From contig NZ_JACHGP010000009.1 in NCBI RefSeq assembly GCF_014202335.1, positions 334,387 through 398,386 on the forward strand: 64,000 nt of DNA, given 5' to 3'. A program made the translations under genes and the position numbers. Each line of letters starts with the position of its first letter. Position 1 is the stretch's first letter. Source of the DNA: Mycobacterium sp. AZCC_0083 (GTDB lineage Bacteria > Actinomycetota > Actinomycetes > Mycobacteriales > Mycobacteriaceae). The notes below the pieces were generated by a model. That model saw only the letters and a list, made by a program, of their open reading frames with translations, made no database searches and was not told the origin of the DNA. Shown in pieces: positions 25,954 to 35,374 of this stretch.

Positions 25954-27117
25954 CGGAGTCGCTCCCCCGTGTCGGTGTCGAACAGGTACACCCGCTCGGG
26001 CGGAGCGTTCACCACGACCCGCCGTTCGGGCTCGTAGCTCTCCTGACCGGGTGTCTGCACGACGATGCCCTCCTCCACTCCGGCGACGGTGCTGGTGGCC
26101 AGCCCGAACTCGAGAAGGTGCTCGAAATAGGCCACGGTGGAGCGGATCCCGAGGCCGTGCCCGGTGGATAGCTCGCAGTCCTGCGGCCGGATCCCAACCG
26201 TGACCCTGGTGCCGTCGGCGATCCCGGTCGCCGCGGTCTCCAGAACGTCTGCACCCGAGCCGATCTCGACGCGCAGCCGGCCGTTCTCGGCCCGGACGGT
26301 TCCGCGCAGCACGTTGATCTGCGGCTCACCGACGAACTGGGCGACGAACAGGTTCGCGGGGTCGTCGAACACCTCGTCGGGGGTGCCGAACTGTTGCACC
26401 ACCCCGGCGTCCATCACCGCGAGCCGATCGGCCAGCGACAACGCCTCGACCTGGTCGTGGGTGACGACGATGGTGGTGTAGCCGAATTCGCGCTGCAGCA
26501 CGCTTCAGTTCGCGACGGACCCGTTGGCGTGCAGAGGCATCGAGGTGACTCAACGGCTCGTCGAGGAGCAGCACCGGGGGATTCCTGACCAGTGCCCGCG
26601 CCAGCGCGACGCGCTGCTTCTGACCGCTGGACAGGCCGGCGGGCCGCAGCTCGAGCAGGTCGTCCATCTCCAGTCGTTGGCTGATCGATCCGACCATCTG
26701 CTCGGCGCCCTTCACCTTGCGCGCCTTCAGCCCGTACAGCAGATTCTCGCGGACCGACAATGGCGGGTATAGCGCGTAGCTCTCGAAGCCGACGCCGATG
26801 CCGCGCTTGGATGCGGGCAACTGCGAGACCTCCCGGTCGCCGATGCGGATCGATCCGCTGGTCACGGTCTCCAGGCCGGCGATCATCCGCAATGTGGTGG
26901 TCTTCCCGCAGCCGGACGGACCGAGCAGCGCGACCAGCTCGCCCGGTTCGATCGCCAGGTCGATGCCGTTGACTGCGGTGACGCTCTCCCTGCCGCGGGA
27001 GGCGTAGGTCTTCACCAGGTCGGTCAGCGCCAGACTCTGCGCGGTGGTGGTGGCCGGGCGTTCGGCCGTGGTGGTCGCGCCAGGGGCAGGAGCGGAGCGA
27101 CCGGGGGAATTCATCAC
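25950..27117 (-). pseudogene. frameshifted ABC transporter ATP-binding protein (MalK/UgpC type)
   Basis: Two adjacent frames together make one ATPase of about 388 residues. The first (from 27117) has Walker A GPSGCGKTT, the signature LSSGQKQR and Walker B LLLDEPLSHLDA, then breaks into unrelated residues after RRELKR. The second frame continues LQREFGYTTIVVTHDQ with the H-loop and the TOBE-like C-terminus to 25950. An extra C at plus position 26499 explains the break. A PSRSAPAP-type repeat lies near its N-terminus. Gene overlaps (ATGA at both ends) are intact, so the mutation or error is recent. The intact second ATPase may serve the transporter alone. Confidence 0.85.
27080..27109. repeat. 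dispersed GC-rich coding repeat, copy A
   Basis: It contains the core GAGCGGAGCGACCGGGGGA. It encodes part of the N-terminal tail SPGRSAPAPGA of the frameshifted ATPase. It shares GGGGCAGGAGCGGAGCGAC with the copy at 49864. Confidence 0.7.
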
Positions 27118-28238
27118 AGGACGGCCTCCAGAGTGTTGTCGTCCGCACCCAACCGTGCGGTGTCACCGTCGCCCGCTGCGAAGACGTGAACGTCGTTGTC
27201 GGCGACCGTCATCGACACCCGGGAACCCTCGCCGACGCCTTCGCGGCCCGACGACAGCACGATGAGTTGCTCACCTCCGACGTCCACCGTCAGCTCGATG
27301 TTGCGGCCGAGACGCTCGGCCAGCCGCACCGGGCCACTCAGCCGGGCCGACGTCGATTCCGCACCGACGACGTGGATGTCGCAGGGCCGCAGCCCCACCC
27401 GCACCCGGTCGCCCGTCGAGCGGCGGACATCGGCAGGCAACGGCAGGTCGAACGCGGCGGAGTCACTGCCCAACCGGATCCGGCCGTCGTCGACGACGCC
27501 GTCGAGGATGTTGATCTCGGGCTGCCCGAGGGCACGCGCGACGAACGTGTCCGCGGGCCGACGCCAAATCTCCTCGGGCGTACCGATCTGTACGAGCGAG
27601 CCCTCCCGCAGGACGGCGATCCGATCCCCGAGCGCCAGCGCCTCCTGGTAGTCATGGGTGACGTAGACCGTCGTGGTCTTCGACATCGCCCCGAGTTGCT
27701 TCAGCTCGGCGCGCATCGCCGCCCGCAGTTTGGCGTCCAGGTGACTCAGTGGTTCGTCGAGCAGATAAACGTCCGCGGGCCGCACCAGCACGCGGCCAAG
27801 GGCCACCCGCTGCCGCTGCCCGTTGGACAGCTCCCGCGGAAAGCGCTTGAGCAGAGCGTTGATTCCGAGTGTCGTGGTCACCTGGTCGATCCGCTCGGCG
27901 CGTTGCGCATCGCTGAAACGCCCCGACCGCCCAGATCTCAATGGCGAGGCCAGGTTCTCGCTGACGGTCTTCTGCGGGTACAGCGCGTAGCTCTCGAAGG
28001 CCATCGCGACGTTGCGGTGGTACGGCTCGACCCTGGTGACGTCGTTGCCACCGATGGTCACCGTGCCTGCGTCGATGTCGACGAGGCCGGCGATCGACTT
28101 CAGCGTCGTCGTCTTGCCTGCGCCACTGGGGCCCAGGATGACGAAGAACTCGCCGTCGACGATGTCGACCGAGAGGTCGGTCACCGCCCTGGTCTTTCCG
28201 AAGGACTTGGACAGGCCCTTGAGCGATACGGTGGCCAT
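27114..28238 (-). CDS. ABC transporter ATP-binding protein (MalK/UgpC type), intact
   Basis: This 374-residue ATPase energises the polyol importer. Motifs are Walker A GPSGAGKTT, Q-loop region FESYALYPQK, signature LSNGQRQR, Walker B VYLLDEPLSHLD and H-loop TVYVTHD, then a C-terminal TOBE/MOP regulatory domain (RVRVGLRPCDIHV). The ATG shares one base with the permease stop (TGATG), so they are coupled. A second, frameshifted ATPase follows with an ATGA overlap; two different ATPases in one such operon is a known mycobacterial arrangement. Confidence 0.93.
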   Translation of the reverse strand: MATVSLKGLSKSFGKTRAVTDLSVDIVDGEFFVILGPSGAGKTTTLKSIAGLVDIDAGTVTIGGNDVTRVEPYHRNVAMAFESYALYPQKTVSENLASPLRSGRSGRFSDAQRAERIDQVTTTLGINALLKRFPRELSNGQRQRVALGRVLVRPADVYLLDEPLSHLDAKLRAAMRAELKQLGAMSKTTTVYVTHDYQEALALGDRIAVLREGSLVQIGTPEEIWRRPADTFVARALGQPEINILDGVVDDGRIRLGSDSAAFDLPLPADVRRSTGDRVRVGLRPCDIHVVGAESTSARLSGPVRLAERLGRNIELTVDVGGEQLIVLSSGREGVGEGSRVSMTVADNDVHVFAAGDGDTARLGADDNTLEAVL

Positions 28239-29128
28239 CAGGCCTTCACCGCCCCGAATGACAGCCCCCGCACAAGGTATCTCTGGATGGTGAGGGCGAG
28301 GATCAGTGGCGGCAGCGCGGCGATGATCGCCGCGGCGGCCGTCAGGTTGTAGTACGCCTGCCCACCACCGCCGAGGAACTTGGTGATCGCGACGGTGACC
28401 GTGCCCGCGTTGCTATCGGCCAGAATCAGCGGGAACACGTAGTTGTTCCAGGCGAAGATGAACGCCAGCAGCGCCGCAGCCGCGATGCCGGGACGCACGA
28501 TCGGCAGCGCCACCATCACGAATGCCCGCGTCCTGGTGTAGCCGTCCAGCAGCGCCGCCTGCTCCAGATCGGCTGGCAGGTCCTCGAAGTAGGACCGCAG
28601 GATCCACACCACCAACGGCATGGTGACCAGCTGTAACACCCAGATCATGCCGACCTTGGTGTCGAACAACCCGATCTGGTTGTAGATCACGAAAAGCGGG
28701 ACGATGACCATCAGCTCGGGCGCGAACCGGAACGACAACATCTGGAACATCAAGTCGTTGCTGCCCTTGTACTTCCAGCGGCCAGCCGCGTATGCGGCGG
28801 GAATGCCGATCACCAGCGAGACGATCACAGCGCCACCGCAGTTGAGCAGGCTGGTCAGCAGTGCGGCCTTGAAGTCGACGCTGGTCATCTGGGTGCCCTT
28901 GTCGGACAGCACCGTCGCGAAGTTCGACCAGGTCGGGCTGAACTGGAAGTAGGTGGTGGTCTGCTCCTCGGCGTTCTTCAGCGCAAGGATCACCATCCAC
29001 GCAATGGGGAAGAGCGAGAACAGGAACCAGCCGATCAGACCGACGTCGGCGACCACCGATCCCAGCGACAGCCGCTTCTGGCCGGGCAGGAGTTCACTTC
29101 GGCCCGGCCTGAATTTGGTGAGGTTCAT
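28238..29128 (-). CDS. ABC transporter permease (MalG type)
   Basis: This 296-residue inner-membrane permease has six predicted helices. The EAA loop that contacts the ATPase is read as DLEQAALLDGYTRTRAFVMVALPIVRPG. The MNLTKF start at 29128 lies 4 bases after the upstream permease stop. It is the second membrane subunit of the binding-protein-dependent polyol/sugar importer (CUT1-like family). Confidence 0.9.
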   Translation of the reverse strand: MNLTKFRPGRSELLPGQKRLSLGSVVADVGLIGWFLFSLFPIAWMVILALKNAEEQTTTYFQFSPTWSNFATVLSDKGTQMTSVDFKAALLTSLLNCGGAVIVSLVIGIPAAYAAGRWKYKGSNDLMFQMLSFRFAPELMVIVPLFVIYNQIGLFDTKVGMIWVLQLVTMPLVVWILRSYFEDLPADLEQAALLDGYTRTRAFVMVALPIVRPGIAAAALLAFIFAWNNYVFPLILADSNAGTVTVAITKFLGGGGQAYYNLTAAAAIIAALPPLILALTIQRYLVRGLSFGAVKA

Positions 29129-29132
29129 GGTC

Positions 29133-30089
29133 TTAGGACTCCGCTCCCGCAGCGCGGCGCTGCGCCTTTCCGAGCACGCTGACCAGGTAGCGCGCGGTGA
29201 TGAACACGATGATCCAGAGCAGCAGCATGTAGGTGCTGCCACGGGAGTAGTCGAGGTTGATGATCGAGTCCTCGAACGCGCCGATCTGCAGCGTCCGGGT
29301 GGCCACCCCCGGGCCGCCGGCCGTGAGCACGTAGATGTGGTCGAAGACCTTGAGGTTGTCCATGAATCGGAAGATCACCGCGACCAGGATGTAGGGCCAC
29401 AACATCGGCAGCATCAGCTTGCGGAACATGTAGAACCAGCTGGCACCGTCGACCTCCGAGGCCTCGAACGGCTCCTTGGGCAGGGACCGGATACCGGCCA
29501 GCACCAGGATCGCCACGAACGGCGTGAAGATCCACAGGTCCACCAGGATCACCGAGAACAGCGCGGTGCTGCTGGACAGCCAGTCGAACGTGTTGCCAAG
29601 CCCCAGAACGTGATTGAGGATCCCGAACTGCGGATTGAACATCAGCTTCCAGATGACGCCGGCGATCACCGGTGCGATCATCAGCGGCAGGATCAGAACC
29701 TTCTCGAAGATCTTGCCGATGAACGACGAGCGGTTGAGCAACAGCGCCAGGCCGACGCCGAGCGTCGTCTCCACCGCAGTGGCGACGACGGCGAAGATGG
29801 CCGTGGTCCGCACGCTCGACCAGAAGACCTGATCGCCGAGGACCGACTTGAAGTTGTCGAACCAGACGAAGTGCGGGTTCGGGTTGACCGCCGCATAATT
29901 CAGGAAGGCGTAGTACGCACCGACCACGAACGGGTAGAGGATGCCGATGACGATTACCAGCGCGGGGATCGACAGTAGGTAGGGCCGCAGTTTGCGCCGC
30001 CACGTGGGGATCTCGGGTAGCACACGGCTCGGCGCCTTGGCAGGTTGCTCCGGTCTGGTCGCCTGCGCCTTGGGTGTCTGCGTTGTCAT
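29133..30089 (-). CDS. ABC transporter permease (MalF type)
   Basis: This 318-residue permease has six helices after a cytoplasmic Pro/Ala-rich N-terminus. The EAA loop is EPFEASEVDGASWFYMFRKLMLPMLWP, matching CUT1-family permeases. It lies 14 bases behind the binding-protein gene and pairs with the MalG-type permease. Confidence 0.9.
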   Translation of the reverse strand: MTTQTPKAQATRPEQPAKAPSRVLPEIPTWRRKLRPYLLSIPALVIVIGILYPFVVGAYYAFLNYAAVNPNPHFVWFDNFKSVLGDQVFWSSVRTTAIFAVVATAVETTLGVGLALLLNRSSFIGKIFEKVLILPLMIAPVIAGVIWKLMFNPQFGILNHVLGLGNTFDWLSSSTALFSVILVDLWIFTPFVAILVLAGIRSLPKEPFEASEVDGASWFYMFRKLMLPMLWPYILVAVIFRFMDNLKVFDHIYVLTAGGPGVATRTLQIGAFEDSIINLDYSRGSTYMLLLWIIVFITARYLVSVLGKAQRRAAGAES

Positions 30090-30103
30090 GTATGCCAGAG
30101 CTC

Positions 30104-31534
30104 CTAGAGGTTGACCTTGGAGGTGTTGGTCTTGGCGAGGCTGCGCAACCGCGACGCGGCGTCGTCACCGCCGTAGATGTCCTGCAAGGCGACGGCCCAG
30201 TTCTGGGTCGTGTCGAAGAACTTCTTCTGCGGGGTGAACTGGATCTTCGAGGACCCGATGACGGTTTCGAAGGCCTCGAGATAGCCGAACTGATCGGCGG
30301 CCACCCGCTTGAAGGTGGTGTCGAACACCGACTTTCGCACCGGATCTGCGTAGGTGCCGCCCTCGACGGCCTTGTTCATCGACTCCTTGCCGGTCGCCCA
30401 CTGGATGAACAACCAGGCAGGCAGCTTGTTCCGGGAGTTGGCGCTCATCGCCCAGCTCCAGGTCCACAGGTTGGTCTTGTAGTTGCCGTCCGACCCCGCC
30501 GGTCCGGCGTACCAGCCGAGATTCCCGGCTTCCTTGCTAGCACCTGGCTTGTTCTTCGGGTAGGTGGCGCTATCGGCGTCGAAGACCATCATCGCCTTGC
30601 CGTCGCCGAGATCGCCCGTGGCATTGGGATAGTCGTAGGTCGTCCACGACGTCGGCCCGGCCCTGTGCTGCATGTCGATCCACTTCTTGGTGAAGTCGAT
30701 CGCCGTGTCGCTGTCCATCTCTGCGATCAGGTCGGAGCCGTTGAACGTGTAGTCGACCGCCCCCGACCGGCTGTACTGCGTCATGAAGCCGGGGTGGATC
30801 GTGGCCCACGACTTCGATCCGCGGGTGGAGATGCCGTACCGATTCTCCGAGCGGTCGGTCAGGTCGACCGCGAGCTGAATGAAGTCGTCGAAGTTGTTCG
30901 GCAGCTTGGTGATGCCGCGCTGATCGAAGTAGGCCTTGTTGTAGGCGACGACGTTGTTCTCGAAACCCCAAGGGATGGCCCACTGCCCGCCGGTGCCCAA
31001 CGGGTTGCCCGTGACGAAGTCCCAGCGGGTCGAGGTCCGAAGGCCGTCGAAGATGTCCTCGAAGTCGTACTCGGCGTTGGTGGCCGAACTGTTCTGCAGC
31101 CACGGGTTGAGATCCTCGATCCACCCTGGCGGACCGTACTGCCAGATGAAGTAGGCGCCGAGCATGAACGCGTCGTGCTTACCGGACCCACCGGCGAGCT
31201 CGGTGTTCAGCTTGGTGAAGTAGTCGGCCTCCGGCACCAGGTCGACGTTGACCTTGATGCCGGTGAGGTCGGTGAACTCGGCAAGCAGCGGCTGGTACGA
31301 CAGCTGATACGGGTGCGGGGTCTGCAGGATGTTGATGGTCTGCCCGGACGCCTTCTTCCAGTCGAACCCACCGCTGACCGCGGAGGACCCGTTCGGGGCG
31401 CTGGGCTTGCCGCCGACGCCGCAGGCGCTGAGCACCGGCAGGCTCGCCGCGGCGGCACCGGCAACGCCCAACGCCGCCAACATGTTCCGCCGCGACATCT
31501 GCGGGCCCCTTGCGGGAACTCGGTCAACACTCAT
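30104..31534 (-). CDS. extracellular solute-binding lipoprotein of the polyol ABC importer
   Basis: This 476-residue family 1 binding protein has a Tat-like motif (SRRNML), a hydrophobic segment and a lipobox LSAC with Cys38. The mature protein shows the usual two-lobed layout with an aromatic-rich ligand region (WTWSWAM, NKLPAWLFIQW). AAGGACG precedes the ATG. The gene context (polyol dehydrogenase, ketose kinases, isomerase) points to a sugar alcohol ligand such as a tetritol or pentitol, which is inference. Confidence 0.92.
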   Translation of the reverse strand: MSVDRVPARGPQMSRRNMLAALGVAGAAAASLPVLSACGVGGKPSAPNGSSAVSGGFDWKKASGQTINILQTPHPYQLSYQPLLAEFTDLTGIKVNVDLVPEADYFTKLNTELAGGSGKHDAFMLGAYFIWQYGPPGWIEDLNPWLQNSSATNAEYDFEDIFDGLRTSTRWDFVTGNPLGTGGQWAIPWGFENNVVAYNKAYFDQRGITKLPNNFDDFIQLAVDLTDRSENRYGISTRGSKSWATIHPGFMTQYSRSGAVDYTFNGSDLIAEMDSDTAIDFTKKWIDMQHRAGPTSWTTYDYPNATGDLGDGKAMMVFDADSATYPKNKPGASKEAGNLGWYAGPAGSDGNYKTNLWTWSWAMSANSRNKLPAWLFIQWATGKESMNKAVEGGTYADPVRKSVFDTTFKRVAADQFGYLEAFETVIGSSKIQFTPQKKFFDTTQNWAVALQDIYGGDDAASRLRSLAKTNTSKVNL

Positions 31535-31562
31535 CTTCGACGACGTCCTTAGTTCGGATGGG

Positions 31563-32651
31563 TCAGGCGGGGATCAGGGAGACCTTCACCGATTCCTTGC
31601 CACTGGCGACGAGGTCCAGACCCTTCTGGAAGTCGCTCAGTGGTAGCTGGTGGGTGCAGATCTGGTCCATCGGCAGGACACCGGATTCGATCATCCGGAT
31701 CGCAGCGGGCCAGCAGTACGGGCCGAGGTGGGCTCCGAGGACGTCGAGTTCCTTGTCGTCGCTGATGATGCTCCAGTCGACGGTGACGTCGCTTCCGAAG
31801 ACGCCGTACTCGACGTAGCGGCCGAGCTTGCGCAGCGCGTTGAGGCCCTGCGGTACCGCCGACGGGTGTCCGGTGCCCTCGAGGTAGACATCGGCGCCGT
31901 ATCCGTCGGTCAGGCCCTTGATGATCGCCACCGCATCCTGTTCGGCGATGTTGATGGCGATGCCGGCGCCACACTTCTTGGCCAGCTCGAGCTTCTCCGG
32001 CGCCATGTCGAGCGCGATGACGTGCATCGGGTTCTTGGCGCGAGCGCCGGCGATCATGCCGAGGCCGATGGGCCCGCAACCCGCCACCACGACGGTGTCC
32101 TCGAACGTGATCTGCGCCCGCTCGACGGCGTGTAGCGAGCAGGACAGCGGTTCGACGAAGGCCGCGTGGGCGGGCGGGATGTCCCCGGAGATCTTGTGCA
32201 CCAATGCTTCTACGGGATAGGTCATGTACGTGGCCATGGCGCCGGGCGTCCGGCGCTTGAAGCCGTAGAGATCGTGCGGTTGGCACATGTGGTACTGGCC
32301 GCGCTTGCAGAAGCGGCACTCCCAGCAGGGCACGATCTGCTCGGACGTCACGCGGTCACCGACGGCGATGCCCCACCTGTCCGCGGCCGCGTCGTCGAGT
32401 TCGACTACGCGGCCGACGAATTCGTGTCCGGGGATCACCATCGTCTCGGTCCAGGCCGGGCGGTTCTCGTCGCCCCAGAACTTGGCGGCACCGTGGTAGC
32501 ACTTCAGGTCGCTGGCGCAGATGCCGACGGCCTCAACCCGTACGAGCGCCTCGCCTGGCTTGCGTTGGGGAACGGCTACCTCTTCGAGGCGGTAGTCGTT
32601 CGGTCCGTGGACGACGACGGCCTGCATCTTCTCGGGGATCTGATCGGTCAT
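31563..32651 (-). CDS. zinc-dependent polyol dehydrogenase (MDR family)
   Basis: This 362-residue medium-chain dehydrogenase oxidises a sugar alcohol to a ketose with NAD+. Catalytic zinc ligands are Cys45 (GICASD) and His76-Glu77 (PGHEF); the structural zinc site is Cys109/112/115/123; the nucleotide loop is VVAGCGPIGLG. It resembles the erythritol/L-threitol dehydrogenase group known from M. smegmatis. AAGGAG is 6 bases before ATG 32651; ATG 32654 is also possible. It is the first gene of the operon and is divergent from the SorC regulator. Confidence 0.9.
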   Translation of the reverse strand: MTDQIPEKMQAVVVHGPNDYRLEEVAVPQRKPGEALVRVEAVGICASDLKCYHGAAKFWGDENRPAWTETMVIPGHEFVGRVVELDDAAADRWGIAVGDRVTSEQIVPCWECRFCKRGQYHMCQPHDLYGFKRRTPGAMATYMTYPVEALVHKISGDIPPAHAAFVEPLSCSLHAVERAQITFEDTVVVAGCGPIGLGMIAGARAKNPMHVIALDMAPEKLELAKKCGAGIAINIAEQDAVAIIKGLTDGYGADVYLEGTGHPSAVPQGLNALRKLGRYVEYGVFGSDVTVDWSIISDDKELDVLGAHLGPYCWPAAIRMIESGVLPMDQICTHQLPLSDFQKGLDLVASGKESVKVSLIPA

Positions 32652-32694
32652 CATCGGCTCCTTCTCGTGTGGCTGGGGTCACAGTATCGAGCTC

Positions 32695-32751
32695 CTGCAC
32701 ATTTGTCCAGAACGATTGTTCACAAAGATTCTCTCCAGAACATATGTGCAG
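32695..32751. promoter_or_regulatory. long nested inverted repeat, SorC-type operator
   Basis: CTGCACATTTGTCC (32695) and GAACATATGTGCAG (32738) are inverted arms with 12 of 14 bases matching. A second small palindrome, GAACGATTGTTC, lies between them at 32710-32721. The repeat lies in the 129-base gap between the dehydrogenase and the divergent SorC-type regulator gene, which probably binds it. Confidence 0.75.
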
Positions 32752-32780
32752 GGTCGATTTTTCGGTGCCATACTCGGCTC

Positions 32781-33827
32781 ATGCCCCGGTCGGCCCAGAA
32801 CACCCCGCTGAACCAGCTCGGTGCCAGTACTGCGGCCACCGCGTCACCCGATGGCGAGGGCAGCCACTTTCCGGCATCGCTGCTGTACACCGCGGCGCGG
32901 CTGTACTACGAGGACGAGGCCACCCAGGCCGAGGTGGCCGAGCAGCTCGGCACCAGCCGCGCCACCGTGAGCCGGTTGCTGTCCGAGGCGAAGCGGCAGG
33001 GCATCGTGCGCATCGAGGTGGTGCCGCCCGAGGAGGCACGCCCTGACGATCTCGCCGATCGGCTGGCCCGCGCGCTCAGTCTGACCTCGGTGTACCTCAG
33101 TCCCCCGCTGCCCGCTCCCGGCACGGGCCGCACCGTCGTCGACGTGATGGGCCGCGTGCTGGCACCCGCAGTCGGCCGCGCCCTGAGCGAAGCGGGTCTG
33201 TTGCCCGGCGACGTGCTACTGGTGTCGTCGGGGCGCACGGTGTACGAGGTCGCACAGTTCGACCTGACTCCGCTACCCGGGGTCGTGGTCGCGCCGACGG
33301 TCGGCGGGAACGACCAGCCGGAAGACTGGTACCAGACCAACGAGATCACCCGACTGGTCGCCAATCGTGTTGGCGGGCGGGCCAACTATCTCTTCGCCCC
33401 CGCCCTTCCCGGCGAAGAGCTGTACCAGTCACTGCTCAACGATCCGAGCATCCAACGGGTCCTGCACCTGTGGCCGCAGGCCCGGTGCGTGCTCATGGGC
33501 ATCGGCGCCCCGCCACTGTCGCGCTCGGACATCCCGCGGTTCGTGCCGACCGGATCGACGTCGCTTCGCGCTGCGGTCGGGGACGTGTGCTCCCGGTTCT
33601 ACGACCGCGACGGCGCACCGGTCGACTTCGAGGGAGCGGAACGCCTCATCGCCGTCGAACTCGATGCGCTGCAGCACATCCCGGTGACCATCGCCGTCGC
33701 CGTCGGCAAGGAGAAGATCGATTCGATCGTCGCAGGCGCCCGCGGCGGTTACTTCACCCACCTCGTCACCGATCCCGCGACGGCCACCGAGATCCTGGCC
33801 AGCGGGACCCTCGACGCACGTGCGTGA
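32781..33827 (+). CDS. SorC/DeoR-family sugar-binding regulator
   Basis: The 348-residue regulator has an N-terminal helix-turn-helix (QAEVAEQLGTSRATVSRLLSEAKRQGIVRIEV, about 47-79) and a SorC-type effector domain resembling sugar-phosphate isomerases (GDVLLVSSGRTVYEVAQF, GPxxGGN-like TVGGNDQPEDWYQTNEITRLVA). Family members respond to phosphorylated sugars. It is divergent from the polyol operon and faces the FGGY kinase, whose end is 3 bases away. The ATG at 32781 is followed by a disordered N-terminus of about 30 residues. Confidence 0.9.
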   Translation: MPRSAQNTPLNQLGASTAATASPDGEGSHFPASLLYTAARLYYEDEATQAEVAEQLGTSRATVSRLLSEAKRQGIVRIEVVPPEEARPDDLADRLARALSLTSVYLSPPLPAPGTGRTVVDVMGRVLAPAVGRALSEAGLLPGDVLLVSSGRTVYEVAQFDLTPLPGVVVAPTVGGNDQPEDWYQTNEITRLVANRVGGRANYLFAPALPGEELYQSLLNDPSIQRVLHLWPQARCVLMGIGAPPLSRSDIPRFVPTGSTSLRAAVGDVCSRFYDRDGAPVDFEGAERLIAVELDALQHIPVTIAVAVGKEKIDSIVAGARGGYFTHLVTDPATATEILASGTLDARA

Positions 33828-33830
33828 CGG

Positions 33831-35330
33831 CTACTCGCCGGGTTGGGCGTCCCGTCCGCCGATCGCGCCGAGGCCGTGCACCAGTTCCCTGGTCGCCGGA
33901 TAGAGTCCCCGCCACACGCCGTAGAGCTCGTCGTACAGTACGCGGTTGGCCGGGTTGGGCGTGATCTCGCGATCGATCCTGGCCCAATCGGTCTCCGGCG
34001 CAACGAGTCCCACACCGATCGCCGCCATCAGGGCGTCGCCGTAACTGGCGCCGATGGCCTGCTCGGGAACCAGCTGCGGGCGCCCCGTGATGTCACTGAC
34101 GGCCTGCGCCCAGACCGGGCTCTGCAGACCGCCGCCGACCGCGACGGTGCGAACGCCGGTGTGCGCGTCGTCGAACATCTCCAGGATCTGCCTGATGCCG
34201 AAGCCGATGCCCTCGTACGCCGCGCGGAACAGGTGGCCGCGACCGTGCCGAAGGGTCAGCCCGGCGAACAGTCCCCTGGCCTGCGGATCGAAGACCGGAG
34301 TGCGCTCCCCCGCCAGATACGGTAGGGCGATCAACCCTTCGCTGCCCGGGGGCACCGCTGCCGCCTCGGCCATCAACGTGCCGAAATCCGCACCGCCGGT
34401 GACCGTTTGCAACCAACTGATCATGCTGCCCGCCGTCGAGGTGCCCGCGGCCAGGGCCAGTGACCCGCGTTCCATGCCCGCCGTCGTCCACAGTGCGGGA
34501 TCGCTGTGGTACTCGCCGATGATCTGGACGAGGAACATCGTCGAGCCGTACATCAGCATCTGATCGCCAGGACTGCGGACGCCCACCGAGAACGCCTCGG
34601 CGTACGCATCGACCGTGCCCGCCACCACCGGCGTGCCCTTCGGGATGCCGGTCGCGGCAGCAGCTTCGGCGTGCACCGTGCCGACGACGTCGCTGGGCCA
34701 GACCAGCCGCGGCAACGGCAGATGACCGCAGATCCGCTTCGCCCACTCGGTGTTCCAGTCGAAGTCGCGAGTCACGTACATCGGATCGCACTGGCTCGCG
34801 GTGTGGTGATCGAGCACGTACTCACCGGTGAGCTTGGCCGCGATGTACGAGTTCGACCCATACCAACCCGTCGCACGGTCGAACACCCGCGGCTCGTGGC
34901 GCCGGACCCATTCCAGCTTGGGTCCGACCGCCTGACTCGACAGCAGGGTGCCTGCCCGATCCAGGATCGCGTCGGCGCCGAATTCCTCGGTCAGCGACTC
35001 GATCTCGGCGCTCGCCCTGGTGTCGACGCCGTACATGATCGCCGGCCGCAATGGCGTCAGCGCATCGTCGCAGAGCACCAGGCACGGGCCGACACCGCTC
35101 ACGCACACGCCGGCCAGCGTCGAGCCGGATGGCATCTCGCCGGTCAGCCGGGTGCTGATGTCGCATACGTCGCGCCACCACGTCGACTCGGCGTCGACCT
35201 CGGCCCAGCCGGGGCGCGGCAAGTCCATGGTGTGCGACTGCGTCGTCGACGCAATGACCACACCCGAGGTGTCGACGAGGACGCCCTTGGTGCTTCCGGT
35301 GCCCATGTCGATTCCGAGAAGCAGGTCCAC
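33831..35330 (-). CDS. FGGY-family carbohydrate kinase (xylulokinase-like)
   Basis: This 499-residue kinase has the phosphate loop GIDMGTGSTKG, the catalytic-base Asp in GTVDAYAEAFSVG and a C-terminal ATP-domain motif AVGGGLQSPVWAQAVSDI. It phosphorylates a ketose or polyol; in this cluster L-erythrulose or xylulose are candidates. I use GTG 35330, because the conserved strand starts right after it. It is transcribed towards the SorC regulator, separately from the transporter operon. Confidence 0.9.
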   Translation of the reverse strand: MDLLLGIDMGTGSTKGVLVDTSGVVIASTTQSHTMDLPRPGWAEVDAESTWWRDVCDISTRLTGEMPSGSTLAGVCVSGVGPCLVLCDDALTPLRPAIMYGVDTRASAEIESLTEEFGADAILDRAGTLLSSQAVGPKLEWVRRHEPRVFDRATGWYGSNSYIAAKLTGEYVLDHHTASQCDPMYVTRDFDWNTEWAKRICGHLPLPRLVWPSDVVGTVHAEAAAATGIPKGTPVVAGTVDAYAEAFSVGVRSPGDQMLMYGSTMFLVQIIGEYHSDPALWTTAGMERGSLALAAGTSTAGSMISWLQTVTGGADFGTLMAEAAAVPPGSEGLIALPYLAGERTPVFDPQARGLFAGLTLRHGRGHLFRAAYEGIGFGIRQILEMFDDAHTGVRTVAVGGGLQSPVWAQAVSDITGRPQLVPEQAIGASYGDALMAAIGVGLVAPETDWARIDREITPNPANRVLYDELYGVWRGLYPATRELVHGLGAIGGRDAQPGE

Positions 35331-35374
35331 GCCGGAAACCCTACGTGGACCCGTTCCCCATCGCGTGAACAGAC

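Noticed and set aside
24259..26037. A 592-codon forward ORF over the DhaK-DhaL gene
   Set aside because: It is a shadow of the kinase gene; composition is Gly/Arg/Val-rich without motifs.
32166..32780. Upstream extension of the SorC regulator frame
   Set aside because: It is antisense to the polyol dehydrogenase; the regulator domain starts after ATG 32781.
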